Positions 41,296 through 50,149 of a stretch of 64,000 bases of DNA are shown piece after piece. Location of the stretch: NCBI RefSeq assembly GCF_003054225.1, contig NZ_QBKQ01000003.1, positions 372,001 to 436,000 of the forward strand, given 5' to 3'. The notes below the pieces were generated by a model, which was not told the origin of the DNA, did no database searches, and saw only the letters and a program-made list of their open reading frames with translations. The number at the start of each line of letters is the position of its first letter. Position 1 is the stretch's first letter. The stretch is from Christiangramia gaetbulicola (lineage in GTDB: Bacteria > Bacteroidota > Bacteroidia > Flavobacteriales > Flavobacteriaceae). Both the position numbers and the translations under genes were made by a program.

Positions 41296-42561
41296 CTAAC
41301 TCCCGGCTGCTATTTGCATTAAAATTGTACACAGGATCGCGCCGTATGTTCCTACCACGTATCCAAAGACAGCTAGCAATACTCCAACCGTAGCTAAAGA
41401 AGGATGAAACGCAGCTGCAACCACTGGTGCAGAGGCGGCTCCTCCAACATTCGCCTGGCTTCCAACTGCCAAAAAGAAATAAGGTGCCTTTATAAGTTTT
41501 GCGGTAGTAAGCAATACGATCACATGGATCAATATCCAGATAAGACCAATGCCTAATAAGCCCGGGTTTTCGAAGATCTTCCCAAGATCCATTTTCATAC
41601 CTATGGTAGCGACCAGGATATAAATGAAAATACTTCCTATTTTACTTGCTCCGGCTCCTTCATATTTTTTCATTTTGGTAAAAGAAAGAAGTATCCCGAT
41701 GGCAGTAGCGATAGTGATCATCCAGAAGAACTGCGACGAAAATGAGGAAAGCGCGCTTTTGGAATCGCTGAAGATTTCAAAATTGGCGAGAAGGTATTCA
41801 GACATTCCATCTGCTCCCCAATGCGCAATTCCCACGGCTCCGAAGGCCAGCGCCAGCATGATCATAAAATCTGGTAGGGTTGGAATTCTGGTTACGCTTT
41901 CAGCATAACTGCTCACCTTCACCTTTAGTTCCTGTATTGCAGAATTATCTGCTTTTAACCAGTTGTCTATACTTTCATTTTTACCAATTCCCATAAGGAT
42001 GATGGCCATCCAGAGATTCGCCACTACGATATCCACGAGGACCATACCGCCATATAGTTCGGGGTTGTACTCATAGATTTCCAGCATTGCGGCCTGGTTG
42101 GCACCTCCACCAATCCAGCTTCCGGCAATGGTAGAAAGGCCTCGCCAAATAGCATCTGGCCCAACACCGCCTAAAGTTTCAGGTGATATTACAGACATAA
42201 TAAGAATGGCCAGGGGACCACCAAGTACGATACCTATAGTTCCAGCAAAGAACATGATCAATGCTTTGGGTCCAAGGTTGAAAATGGCTTTTAGATCTAT
42301 ACTCAAAGTCATAAGAACCAGGGCTGCCGGTAACAGAAATCTACTGGCTACGAAATATAATTGTGAAGTCTCATCATCGATCAATCCTAAAGAATTGAAG
42401 ATTGCAGGGATGAGGTAACACATTAATAAGGCTGGAACAATTTTATAAAATTTACCCCAAAAACCTTCTTTCTTTGAAGATGTATAAAAAACGAAGCCCA
42501 GTGCGAGCATTAGAAGTCCGAAGACTATCGCGTCATTAGTAAAATAAGTAGTTTCTTCCAT
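41296..42561 (-). CDS. DUF819 family integral membrane protein
   Basis: A 421-residue, very hydrophobic protein with about ten to twelve membrane helices. It matches the DUF819/YjcL family (LPAALVLMTLSIDLKAIFNLG, IAGSWIGGGANQAAML, VGSQANVGGAASAPVVAAAF). The GG-rich SWIGGGANQ and NVGGAASAP repeats suggest an inverted-repeat transporter related to sodium/solute or CPA-like carriers, which is inference. The substrate is unknown. Confidence 0.85.
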   Translation of the reverse strand: MEETTYFTNDAIVFGLLMLALGFVFYTSSKKEGFWGKFYKIVPALLMCYLIPAIFNSLGLIDDETSQLYFVASRFLLPAALVLMTLSIDLKAIFNLGPKALIMFFAGTIGIVLGGPLAILIMSVISPETLGGVGPDAIWRGLSTIAGSWIGGGANQAAMLEIYEYNPELYGGMVLVDIVVANLWMAIILMGIGKNESIDNWLKADNSAIQELKVKVSSYAESVTRIPTLPDFMIMLALAFGAVGIAHWGADGMSEYLLANFEIFSDSKSALSSFSSQFFWMITIATAIGILLSFTKMKKYEGAGASKIGSIFIYILVATIGMKMDLGKIFENPGLLGIGLIWILIHVIVLLTTAKLIKAPYFFLAVGSQANVGGAASAPVVAAAFHPSLATVGVLLAVFGYVVGTYGAILCTILMQIAAGS

Positions 42562-42625
42562 AAAATTAGACTAGATGGCCGGCAAAATACAATTTTTATT
42601 ATTTAGGATTAAAGGCAGTACAAAC

Positions 42626-43435
42626 TTAAATTTTGAGCAATTCTGAAATGCTTTTTGCTACGCCATCTTCTTTTCCGGGAGTCGTCACCATATGCGCTAT
42701 TTCCAGTACCTCTGGCTTTGCATTTCCAACAGCGATACCCATTCCTACACCTTTTAGCATTTCGATGTCATTGTAATTGTCTCCAAAGGCCATGCTTTGG
42801 GAAAGTGGGATTCTGAAATGATTGTCCAGCAAATGTTCTACCGCGGTTAATTTCGAGATCGCTTTTGGAGCTATTTCCAGGTAAGAAGGTTTTGATCGAT
42901 ATAGGTGCAGATCTTCCGGATAATTTTCTAGTAGGAAATCCCGGATGCGGTCTATATTTTCCTCTTCACCCATGGCCATGATCTTGTGAGCTCCCTTTTC
43001 CTCGCTTTTCCATTTAGAAATAACATTGCTGTTGCTTTCAAATTCAGGATTTACCTTGGTGTTGTTGATCTCCCGCCTGGTCCAGAAATCGTCTTTGGGC
43101 ACATACCATTCATCATTATGAAACAAACTTAAATGTACATCGATGCTCTCGTTGAATTTGCTCAGGTCACTAAGAATATCAATTGGGATTTCGGTAGAGC
43201 TTACCGATTTTCCATCCACCAGGATCAAACCTCCATTATAACTGATAAGAGGCAGGTGTTCTATATCCATCTTTTTCTGAAGATGCCTCATTGCTGCGGG
43301 CATTCTTGAAGAAATTAGAATGAAAGGAATATTGGAATTATTAAGCTTTTTAATAGTTTCTACGGTGTAATCTGAAAGATCTCTTTCGGCATTCAGCAGT
43401 GTGCCGTCAATGTCTGAAAAAATTATTTTGAACAT
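42626..43435 (-). CDS. Cof-type HAD-IIB hydrolase
   Basis: A 269-residue phosphatase. Motif I is SDIDGTLL (nucleophile Asp8, Asp10), motif II LISSRMP, and motif IV MAFGDNYNDIEML; a C2B cap domain lies between. Cof-like enzymes dephosphorylate sugar phosphates and cofactors. It is the last gene of the SPFH operon: its ATG overlaps the stop of the ribbon-helix-helix gene by one base (TAATG). Confidence 0.88.
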   Translation of the reverse strand: MFKIIFSDIDGTLLNAERDLSDYTVETIKKLNNSNIPFILISSRMPAAMRHLQKKMDIEHLPLISYNGGLILVDGKSVSSTEIPIDILSDLSKFNESIDVHLSLFHNDEWYVPKDDFWTRREINNTKVNPEFESNSNVISKWKSEEKGAHKIMAMGEEENIDRIRDFLLENYPEDLHLYRSKPSYLEIAPKAISKLTAVEHLLDNHFRIPLSQSMAFGDNYNDIEMLKGVGMGIAVGNAKPEVLEIAHMVTTPGKEDGVAKSISELLKI

Positions 43436-43605
43436 TATTCTTCCTGCTTTTTATTTTTAGGGTTTCTTTTTGCTTCTTTTAAAGCCTTGTTTAGCATCCA
43501 TTCTATCTGCCCATTGGTACTTCGAAATTCATCTGAAGCCCATTTCTCGATAGCTTTTAACATATCTTCATCTACTCGTAAGGCGAATGCTTTTTTCTTG
43601 CCCAT
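43435..43605 (-). CDS. 56-residue ribbon-helix-helix (Arc-like) DNA-binding protein
   Basis: A small gene encoding MGKKKAFALRVDEDMLKAIE, then KWASDEFRSTNGQIEWMLNKALKEAKRNPKNKKQEE in two parts (total 56 residues). The layout is an N-terminal beta strand (KKAFALRVD), helix A (EDMLKAIEKWASDE) and helix B (STNGQIEWMLNKALKEA), typical of Arc-family repressors. It fits tightly between the alpha/beta hydrolase (3-base gap) and the HAD gene (TAATG overlap). It may regulate its own operon; this is inference. Confidence 0.82.
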   Translation of the reverse strand: MGKKKAFALRVDEDMLKAIEKWASDEFRSTNGQIEWMLNKALKEAKRNPKNKKQEE

Positions 43606-43608
43606 AAT

Positions 43609-44550
43609 TTACTCAAGTTCTTTGATAAAATCGGTAATAACCGGGATCAATTCAGGATGTAAAGGCCTGTTGGGTTCGTTGTAGGATTTGGTGTTTACCA
43701 GCCTGTCTTTGCTTTCTACTTTTCTGAAAATATGGTTCATGTTCTCAAGTAACACCAGCTTGGAATTTTCATTGGCAGAATGCAGCATTTCAGCCTCCTT
43801 CGGTTCTGTTTGAATATCCATGGTTCCATTAATGATCAAAACCGGGATGTCCAGATCTTTAATTTCTTCTGAAGGATCGTATTGCATCCAGCTTTTAATG
43901 AAAGGCTGTACATATGGTGCGAAGATGGAAGCAAGCATAGGATTATCATTTTCTGTAGTTCCTTTTTCCTCTAGCTCGTCAAACTTTTTACGGGTACTTT
44001 CTCCCAGCTCAGGTGCCATCTTTGAATACTGTTCTACTATAATGTCATCTATAGGTTGTCCCGGGCCAGCCAGGGAAATAAACGCATCTGCATGTTCCTT
44101 GGAAGCCAGTATCCCAATTAGCGATCCCTGGCTGTGACCGGCTACGATGAAATTTTCAAATTCATCCTTAGCTTTAAAATAATTAAGTATATCTACTACA
44201 TCACCAGCCATATCTGAAATGCTGAGGTCTTCGATCTTCATTTTAAGTTCCATCATTTTGAAGATCCTCTTATCAAAACGAAAGGAAGCTATACCATTTC
44301 CGGCAAGTTCGCGAGCCATCTTTTTCATTCCATCGTTTTTCATCATGGATTGGTTCCCATCCCTGTCTGTAGGACCAGAGCCCTGTATAAAAATGATGAG
44401 GCTTTCTGCCTTTTGATCTGCTGGCCTGGTTAAGGTTCCAGGGATCAACTCGTTTATACTTAATTCTTCTTCGGTATATTTTACCTCCTGGGCAAATCCT
44501 GAAAAGGATATATTTAAAAGGAGAATAAGGGTTATGCTGATTTTTTTCAT
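43609..44550 (-). CDS. secreted alpha/beta hydrolase
   Basis: A 313-residue exported protein with signal peptide 1-20 (SFSGFAQ). The fold is serine-aminopeptidase/lipase-like: IIFIQGSGPTDRDGNQ oxyanion region, nucleophile Ser140 in VAGHSQGSL, and a late Asp/His pair in LIINGTMDIQTEP and LLENMNHIF. It probably hydrolyses esters or peptides outside the cytosol. It overlaps the upstream PH-like gene by four bases. Confidence 0.83.
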   Translation of the reverse strand: MKKISITLILLLNISFSGFAQEVKYTEEELSINELIPGTLTRPADQKAESLIIFIQGSGPTDRDGNQSMMKNDGMKKMARELAGNGIASFRFDKRIFKMMELKMKIEDLSISDMAGDVVDILNYFKAKDEFENFIVAGHSQGSLIGILASKEHADAFISLAGPGQPIDDIIVEQYSKMAPELGESTRKKFDELEEKGTTENDNPMLASIFAPYVQPFIKSWMQYDPSEEIKDLDIPVLIINGTMDIQTEPKEAEMLHSANENSKLVLLENMNHIFRKVESKDRLVNTKSYNEPNRPLHPELIPVITDFIKELE

Positions 44551-45029
44551 TTCTGGTTTAATTTTTCCTGATATCGCCTGATCACTTTTTTGGCTTCTTC
44601 AGGCTTATTGGTTCCTATCAGGAATTTCTTTTTGTCTTTTGTAATGATCTGTATGCCTATATTTCCTGATACATTATAAGCTTTTTTCTTGCGGGATACT
44701 CGAATTCCCCAACCGCCATATTCTGTCCAGGGAGAATATTTCCTGACGTAACACTCATTGATCTCACTCCATTTAAATTCTTTCCTGAAAAAGCTAAAAG
44801 CTTCAAACCTGGCGCTTATTCCCTTGGCATCGATCTTAGTATGTAATCTCAAAACCCAGAAAAGAAGGATGATCAATAGCACTAGACCCAGGCCAAAAAA
44901 TTCCGCGGTCGCCGTTCCGTGTAATTGATAATTTTTTACCATGGGAATAATACAGCCTACCATGGTAAGAGCGAGGATTGCGATGAACCACCATTGCCTG
45001 AAAGCCTGTTCTTCCTTAAAAATTCGCAT
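44547..45029 (-). CDS. two-TM protein with bacterial PH-like domain
   Basis: A 160-residue protein with membrane segments at about 14-32 and 42-60, then a soluble beta-rich region (KIDAKGISARFEAFSFFRKEFKWSEINE, longer overall, to about residue 145) resembling bacterial PH domains. It lies two bases downstream of the SPFH gene. A role at a membrane microdomain with the SPFH protein is inferred from context only. Confidence 0.65.
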   Translation of the reverse strand: MRIFKEEQAFRQWWFIAILALTMVGCIIPMVKNYQLHGTATAEFFGLGLVLLIILLFWVLRLHTKIDAKGISARFEAFSFFRKEFKWSEINECYVRKYSPWTEYGGWGIRVSRKKKAYNVSGNIGIQIITKDKKKFLIGTNKPEEAKKVIRRYQEKLNQK

Positions 45030-45031
45030 TC

Positions 45032-45892
45032 CTAATGATTCAGGGTTCCGGCATTTACCACAGGAGTCGCATCTTTATCTCCGCAAAGAACTACCATAAG
45101 ATTACTAACCATAGCTGCTCTTCTTTCTCCATCAAGTTCTACCACTTCTTTTCTGCTTAATTCATCCAGAGCCATTTCTACCATACTTACGGCACCTTCA
45201 ACGATCTTATGTCTTGCGGCAACGATTGCAGTAGCCTGTTGTCTTTTTAACATGGCGCTGGCAATCTCATTGGCATAGGCCAGATATCCGATCCTTGCTT
45301 CCAGGACTTCGATACCGGCAATATGTAATCTTTCTTCCAGCTCTTTTTCTAAGGCATCGCTTACCTCATTTACACTCGATCTAAGGGTAATATCCTCATC
45401 CAGTCCTTCGTCGGCAAAATTATCATAAGGATACAAACTGGCAAGTTTTCTTACCGCAGCATCTGTTTGCACTACCACAAAATTCTCAAAATTATCCACA
45501 TCAAAAGATGCTTTAAAGGTATCCTCGACCCTCCATACCAGGATGGTGCTAATCATTACCGGGTTACCAAGTTTATCGTTCACCTTAAGACGCTCACTAT
45601 CAAAGTTTCTTGCCCTAAGCGATATTTTCTTTTTAGTATAGAAGGGGTTTACCCAGAATAATCCGTTTTGTTTTACGGTTCCCTTATAATCTCCAAAAAG
45701 CAAAAGTACGCGGGACTCGTTGGGATTTACCAGGATAAGCCCTGGCAGAATTAAAATAGCGATAATAAAGGCGATGCCCCATGTTGGGTTGCCTGTAGAA
45801 AGAACAGCTGCAATACTTCCGAAGAAAAGTATTAGAAATAGAAATAACATTACGTAGCCGTTAAATGCCTTTAGTGATTTTTCCTGTGTCAT
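45032..45892 (-). CDS. SPFH/Band 7 domain membrane protein
   Basis: A 286-residue stomatin/prohibitin-like protein. Two hydrophobic segments (about 12-32 and 36-56) precede the SPFH domain (NPNESRVLLLFGDYKGTV, GLFWVNPF, RNFDSERLKVND) and a coiled region with RQQATAIVAARHKIVEGA. SPFH proteins organise membrane microdomains or chaperone membrane proteases. It is the first gene of a five-gene operon running to 42626. Confidence 0.88.
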   Translation of the reverse strand: MTQEKSLKAFNGYVMLFLFLILFFGSIAAVLSTGNPTWGIAFIIAILILPGLILVNPNESRVLLLFGDYKGTVKQNGLFWVNPFYTKKKISLRARNFDSERLKVNDKLGNPVMISTILVWRVEDTFKASFDVDNFENFVVVQTDAAVRKLASLYPYDNFADEGLDEDITLRSSVNEVSDALEKELEERLHIAGIEVLEARIGYLAYANEIASAMLKRQQATAIVAARHKIVEGAVSMVEMALDELSRKEVVELDGERRAAMVSNLMVVLCGDKDATPVVNAGTLNH

Positions 45893-45904
45893 GATCGAAA
45901 TTAG

Positions 45905-45929
45905 TTATGATATTAAAATGATATCATAA
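45905..45929. promoter_or_regulatory. candidate operator: 9-base perfect inverted repeat
   Basis: TTATGATAT and ATATCATAA, separated by TAAAATG, lie 13 bases upstream of the SPFH start and 87 bases before the divergent nuclease gene. The symmetry and place fit a repressor site for the SPFH operon. Confidence 0.5.
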
Positions 45930-45989
45930 ATATATAATTTTAAATTTTAATCTTTTGTATTGTTAACAGTTATTTTTTGTTGTCTTGAT

Positions 45990-45997
45990 TATATTTG
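45990..45997 (+). promoter_or_regulatory. -7 element of the S1/P1 nuclease gene
   Basis: TATATTTG is an exact match to TAnnTTTG and lies 18 bases before the ATG at 46016. It excludes the TTG at 45995 as the translation start. Confidence 0.65.
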
Positions 45998-46015
45998 CGG
46001 CAAATAACAAAAAAG

Positions 46016-46816
46016 ATGAGAAGAATATTTTTTGCAGTCACTTTTATATTTGCTTCAAGCTTTGGATTTGCTTCTGAAGGAGATTGGGGTAAAACAGGGC
46101 ATAGGGCTACAGCAGAAATAGCCGAAAGTCATTTAACCGAAAAAGCAAAAAAGGCTATCAACGATCTATTGGACGGATACGGTCTGGCATTTGTCGCTAA
46201 TTACGCCGATGATATTAAAAGTGATCCGGATTATAGAAAGTATGGTCCATGGCACTATGTGAATATAGATCCAGAAGCTGAAGAGTATGTTGTTGAGGAA
46301 GCTAGTGAGAAAGGTGACCTGGTACAGGCTATTAGAAAATGTGTGCAGGTTTTGAAAGATGATAATGCTTCAGAAGAGAAAAAAGAATTTCATCTTAAAA
46401 TGCTGGTTCATTTTGTAGGGGATCTTCATCAGCCTTTTCATACTGGCCATGCCGAAGATAAAGGAGGAAATGATATTCAGGTGCGCTGGTTCAATGACGG
46501 TTCTAATATTCACAGGGTATGGGACAGTGAAATGATCAATTTTTACCAGATGAGCTATACAGAACTGGCAATGAACACTAAAGACCTTACGAAATCTGAA
46601 ATTAAATCAATTCAGAAAGGAAAGTTATTGGATTGGGTCTATGAATCCAGAGCAATGGCTGAAGATCTTTATGCAGGAGTAGAAAATGGTGAAAAGTTAG
46701 GCTATTCTTATATGTATGAGCATATGCCTACGGTGCTTACTCAATTGCAAAAAGGAGGTTTACGTCTGGCTAAGATCCTTAATGATATATATTCCGGTAA
46801 AGAGAAGGATTCTTAG
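46016..46816 (+). CDS. S1/P1-type zinc-dependent nuclease
   Basis: A 266-residue exported nuclease. The signal peptide ends about residue 22, placing Trp24 near the mature N-terminus, as in P1 nuclease where it is a zinc ligand. Other trinuclear-site ligands are His29 (TGHRATAEIA), Asp in NYADDI, His in WHYVN, and HFVGDLHQPFHTGHAEDKGG. It degrades single-stranded nucleic acids, probably for phosphate or nucleotide scavenging. It converges with and overlaps alkB by four bases. Confidence 0.92.
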   Translation: MRRIFFAVTFIFASSFGFASEGDWGKTGHRATAEIAESHLTEKAKKAINDLLDGYGLAFVANYADDIKSDPDYRKYGPWHYVNIDPEAEEYVVEEASEKGDLVQAIRKCVQVLKDDNASEEKKEFHLKMLVHFVGDLHQPFHTGHAEDKGGNDIQVRWFNDGSNIHRVWDSEMINFYQMSYTELAMNTKDLTKSEIKSIQKGKLLDWVYESRAMAEDLYAGVENGEKLGYSYMYEHMPTVLTQLQKGGLRLAKILNDIYSGKEKDS

Positions 46817-47388
46817 TAGATCTTTCTGAAAGTAAGATTTATCCTGGGATCAACCTGCATTTTAGTTTTTGGAAGCTGATGTTTCCAGAACTCCTGAGTT
46901 GTTCCCTTCATGATTAAAAGGCTGCCATGTTGCAGCCTTATTTTATGCTTAGCCGTTGTATCTTTTTTATGTTTTAGATGAAATATTCTTTTTTCTCCTA
47001 AACTTACAGAAGCGATAATCGGATTTTCTCCTAATTCCTTTTCGTCGTCAGAATGCCATCCCATGCTATCTGAGCCATCCCGGTAATAATTCGCCAGGCA
47101 AACATTGAAACTGGTTTCGGCGTATTTCTCACATTTTCTTTTGATCTCTTTCAAATCCCTGGTAAAAGGATCGGGCTTCATTTCCAGGCCTGAATAGGTA
47201 TATGATTTTCCAGATTCACCGAACAAGGCAGTTAATCTTGGTTGATAGATCTCCCTGCCGAAGAGCTTTATTTTATCATGCCTCCAATTATCTAGATTTT
47301 TAAGATGATCTAAATAGGTATTTGCCTTTTTCTCATCAAGAAAATTGGGGTAATACTCCAGCTCTGCGTCTTTAAGATCGATCTTCAT
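46813..47388 (-). CDS. alkB: AlkB-type alpha-ketoglutarate-dependent dioxygenase
   Basis: A 191-residue Fe(II)/2-oxoglutarate dioxygenase. NYYRDGSDSMGWHSDDE provides the His-x-Asp metal ligands; the distal His is in FWKHQLP and the 2OG-binding Arg pair in DPRINLTFR. It repairs alkylated bases (1-meA, 3-meC). It resembles the short bacterial AlkB/ALKBH2-like form. Confidence 0.9.
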   Translation of the reverse strand: MKIDLKDAELEYYPNFLDEKKANTYLDHLKNLDNWRHDKIKLFGREIYQPRLTALFGESGKSYTYSGLEMKPDPFTRDLKEIKRKCEKYAETSFNVCLANYYRDGSDSMGWHSDDEKELGENPIIASVSLGEKRIFHLKHKKDTTAKHKIRLQHGSLLIMKGTTQEFWKHQLPKTKMQVDPRINLTFRKIY

Positions 47389-47400
47389 GAGATTAAAATT

Positions 47401-47760
47401 CTAAAATCTTAAATAATACCATGCCCACCAGATAATAATAAATTGTAAGAAAATCCTTACAATTAAAGCCCAGCGGGGTAGTCCCGCTCCTGCTTTCTCT
47501 GAGGATAACATATAGAAGTGTACCAGGAAGAAAATAAGCAACATCAATATTATCCCATAGATGGCGTAATCTTTTGTTGCCGGGAACAAAAGGCCAATAC
47601 CTAAAATGATCTCTGCCAGTCCGCTAAGGAGCACCAAAGCCTTATGGGCCGGGAGGTATCGAGGCATGATTCTCATATACATTTTAGGTTTTATAAAATG
47701 AAAAATACCTGCGACGATATACATTATCGCCATTAAATAAAGATGCCAGGGGTAGGTCAT
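47401..47760 (-). CDS. DoxX family membrane protein
   Basis: A 119-residue protein with four hydrophobic helices in DoxX/MauE order (YLMAIMYIVAGIFHFIKP, LVLLSGLAEIILGIGLLFP). It is 12 bases upstream of alkB on the same strand and probably cotranscribed. The family is loosely tied to thiol stress; the specific role is unknown. Confidence 0.82.
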   Translation of the reverse strand: MTYPWHLYLMAIMYIVAGIFHFIKPKMYMRIMPRYLPAHKALVLLSGLAEIILGIGLLFPATKDYAIYGIILMLLIFFLVHFYMLSSEKAGAGLPRWALIVRIFLQFIIIWWAWYYLRF

Positions 47761-47903
47761 GAAAATAATTTTTGATGAAGATAAGAGAATTTAGCGTTCG
47801 AAGAAATTTGTTAAAACTTTTACTCCTACAAATAAATGTTGCGTAAATACTTTAATTAGAGTAATTTCAAACCCCAAAATCTAACTGTTAACCTAACCAG
47901 CTT

Positions 47904-50144
47904 TTGAAGAAAAACTACTTTCTTTACATTCTAGTATGTGTTTTTTTCTGGAATTACTCCGCGGCACAATCTACCGATAAGATTTCTGAAGATTCTCTAA
48001 GGGTTATTTCAGAAACTATTGCAGATCAGATGGGTAAGTACCATTATGAGCAGGCTATCGAACAAGCTCATAACCTTTTGACTCTCGCTAAGGATCAGGA
48101 AAACTTCTATTATGTTACAAAGGCTTATAATTATTTAGGACACGCCTATACCGATCAGGAAGATAGTGCACGTGCTCGTAAAAATTACACACTTGGTCTG
48201 GAGTACGCTCAGTTAAGTAAGAATGACACTGTTTTAATGCATTCTTATAATAACCTTGGGAATATTTATTCTGAGATCCCTGAAACACAGGAAAGGGGAA
48301 TTGCCTATTATAATAAAGTGATTGATATTGCTAATAGAATTGGTGCTACTTCAGAACTTATTGCTCCAAAGACCAATATCGGCTGGACTTACCTTGATGA
48401 TGGGCAATATGAAAAGGCTTTTCCATATATCTATGGTTCCCTGGAATTAATGGATTCCCTGGTCCAGGAGAAACCGGAATACCTGAACCAAATTGATTAT
48501 TTCTATTCACCAATTTATATGCTTCATGGAAGGTATTATTCGCATAAAAGGCAATTTGATACCGCCAAGTATTATTTTGAAACCTCTATTGAGTTAGCAG
48601 AAAGAGATAGTTTGATCTTTGAAGCTGCAGAGGCATATGATGAATATTCAAAAATGCTGGCCAGGCAGGGAGATTATGAAGCCGCTTACCAGGCGCAGCA
48701 AAAATTCATCGATTATAAGTCGATGTTCTTCGAGAGTGAAAAATTAAAACAAACAGAGGCCGCTAACGCGAAATACAATCTCAACCAGTATAAAAAGGAT
48801 CTTCTTATCGCTGAGAAGGAACAGAAATATCAACATGATATTATTCAGAAGTCCAAAGAGAAGGTTGTGGTAATGGTATTTTCTTCCATTGGGATGATCT
48901 TTATTCTGGTCTTCCTTTATAAAGTGAACCGTGACAGGCAGAACCTTATCGAGAAATTAAAATTCAAGAATATCCAGTACCGGGATGCTAAGGTAGAGGC
49001 AGAGAGGCTTTCCTTGTTAAAAACAAGATTCTTTAGTACAGTTAGTCACGAGATCAGGACTCCGTTATACGGAGTGGTAGGTCTAACGTCCTTACTGCTT
49101 GAAGACAAGAGCCTTAACAAGCATAAAACAGATCTTAAGTCCTTAAAATTCTCAGCAGATTATTTACTGGCTCTAATTAATGATGTTCTCCAGATGAATA
49201 AAATGGAGTCTAATGAGGTAAAACTGGAGAATGTATCCTTCAGCCTGAAGGATCTCATGAATAGCATCGTGAATAGTTTCGAATTTACCAGGGTACAGAA
49301 CAAGAATAAGATCCACCTGGATATAGATGAGAATATACCAACCTTTCTTATTGGAGATTCGATACGGCTATCCCAGGTTCTTATGAACCTGGTTGGTAAT
49401 GCCACGAAATTTACCGAAAGAGGTAATATATACATACAGGCGAAGCAAACAGATTCATCAGAAGACAGGTCTAAAATCTATTTCGAAATTAAAGATGATG
49501 GTCCGGGTATTCCGGAAAGCAAGAAGAAGGTTATCTTCGAGGAATTCTCCCAGCTAAATAATTCGAACTATAATTACCAGGGCACAGGTCTTGGATTGCC
49601 AATTGTGAAAAGGTTGCTTAAACTTTTCAACGCCAAGATCAAACTTGAAAGTAAGGAAGGGGAAGGGTCTGCCTTCAGTTTTTATATAACCTTCAAAATA
49701 GATAATTCTAAGAAGGAAATATTAGAAGAGATCGAGCCTTCAGAAATTATTGATCATTCCGGAAAAAAGAAGATCCTGATCGTTGATGATAACCGAATTA
49801 ACCAGGTGGTCACCAAAAGGATCCTGGAAAAGAAGGATTTTGAATGCGAAGTTGCTGCAAACGGACATCAAGCTATCGAAATGGTGAATAATGGTAAGTA
49901 TGACCTTGTACTTATGGATGTGAATATGCCTGGAATTTCTGGTTTGGAGGCTTCAGTTGAAATTAGAAAATTTAATCGTGATATCCCTATTCTTGCCTTA
50001 ACTGCAGTTGAGGTAGAAGAAATACGGGAAGATATTAAGGCTGCCGGAATGAGCGGAATCATCATAAAACCTTATGATGTTCAGCAATTTTACCAGATCG
50101 TATATAAAAACCTAAGCATTAATAAACTTACCGAAGAGGTATAG
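47904..50144 (+). CDS. hybrid histidine kinase with periplasmic TPR sensor and C-terminal receiver
   Basis: A 746-residue signalling protein. A signal peptide ends near NYSAAQ, TPR repeats span about 25-290, and one membrane segment lies near 315-335 (VVVMVFSSIGMIFILVFLYK). HisKA (FFSTVSHEIRTPLYG), HATPase_c (LVGNATKFTERG, DDGPGIPESKKK, GTGLGLPIVKRL) and a receiver (KILIVDDNRINQVV, phospho-acceptor Asp in DLVLMDVNMPG, IIKPYD) follow. No output domain is fused and no partner regulator is adjacent. The start is TTG at 47904. Confidence 0.9.
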   Translation: MKKNYFLYILVCVFFWNYSAAQSTDKISEDSLRVISETIADQMGKYHYEQAIEQAHNLLTLAKDQENFYYVTKAYNYLGHAYTDQEDSARARKNYTLGLEYAQLSKNDTVLMHSYNNLGNIYSEIPETQERGIAYYNKVIDIANRIGATSELIAPKTNIGWTYLDDGQYEKAFPYIYGSLELMDSLVQEKPEYLNQIDYFYSPIYMLHGRYYSHKRQFDTAKYYFETSIELAERDSLIFEAAEAYDEYSKMLARQGDYEAAYQAQQKFIDYKSMFFESEKLKQTEAANAKYNLNQYKKDLLIAEKEQKYQHDIIQKSKEKVVVMVFSSIGMIFILVFLYKVNRDRQNLIEKLKFKNIQYRDAKVEAERLSLLKTRFFSTVSHEIRTPLYGVVGLTSLLLEDKSLNKHKTDLKSLKFSADYLLALINDVLQMNKMESNEVKLENVSFSLKDLMNSIVNSFEFTRVQNKNKIHLDIDENIPTFLIGDSIRLSQVLMNLVGNATKFTERGNIYIQAKQTDSSEDRSKIYFEIKDDGPGIPESKKKVIFEEFSQLNNSNYNYQGTGLGLPIVKRLLKLFNAKIKLESKEGEGSAFSFYITFKIDNSKKEILEEIEPSEIIDHSGKKKILIVDDNRINQVVTKRILEKKDFECEVAANGHQAIEMVNNGKYDLVLMDVNMPGISGLEASVEIRKFNRDIPILALTAVEVEEIREDIKAAGMSGIIIKPYDVQQFYQIVYKNLSINKLTEEV

Positions 50145-50149
50145 CTCAT

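Noticed and set aside
45995-46015. TTG start of a longer S1/P1 nuclease frame
   Set aside because: The TTG lies inside the TATATTTG promoter element, and the ATG at 46016 gives a proper signal peptide.
46813-46816. Four-base convergent overlap between the S1/P1 nuclease and alkB as a regulatory antisense device
   Set aside because: Short tail-to-tail overlaps are common in compact genomes and nothing else supports regulation.
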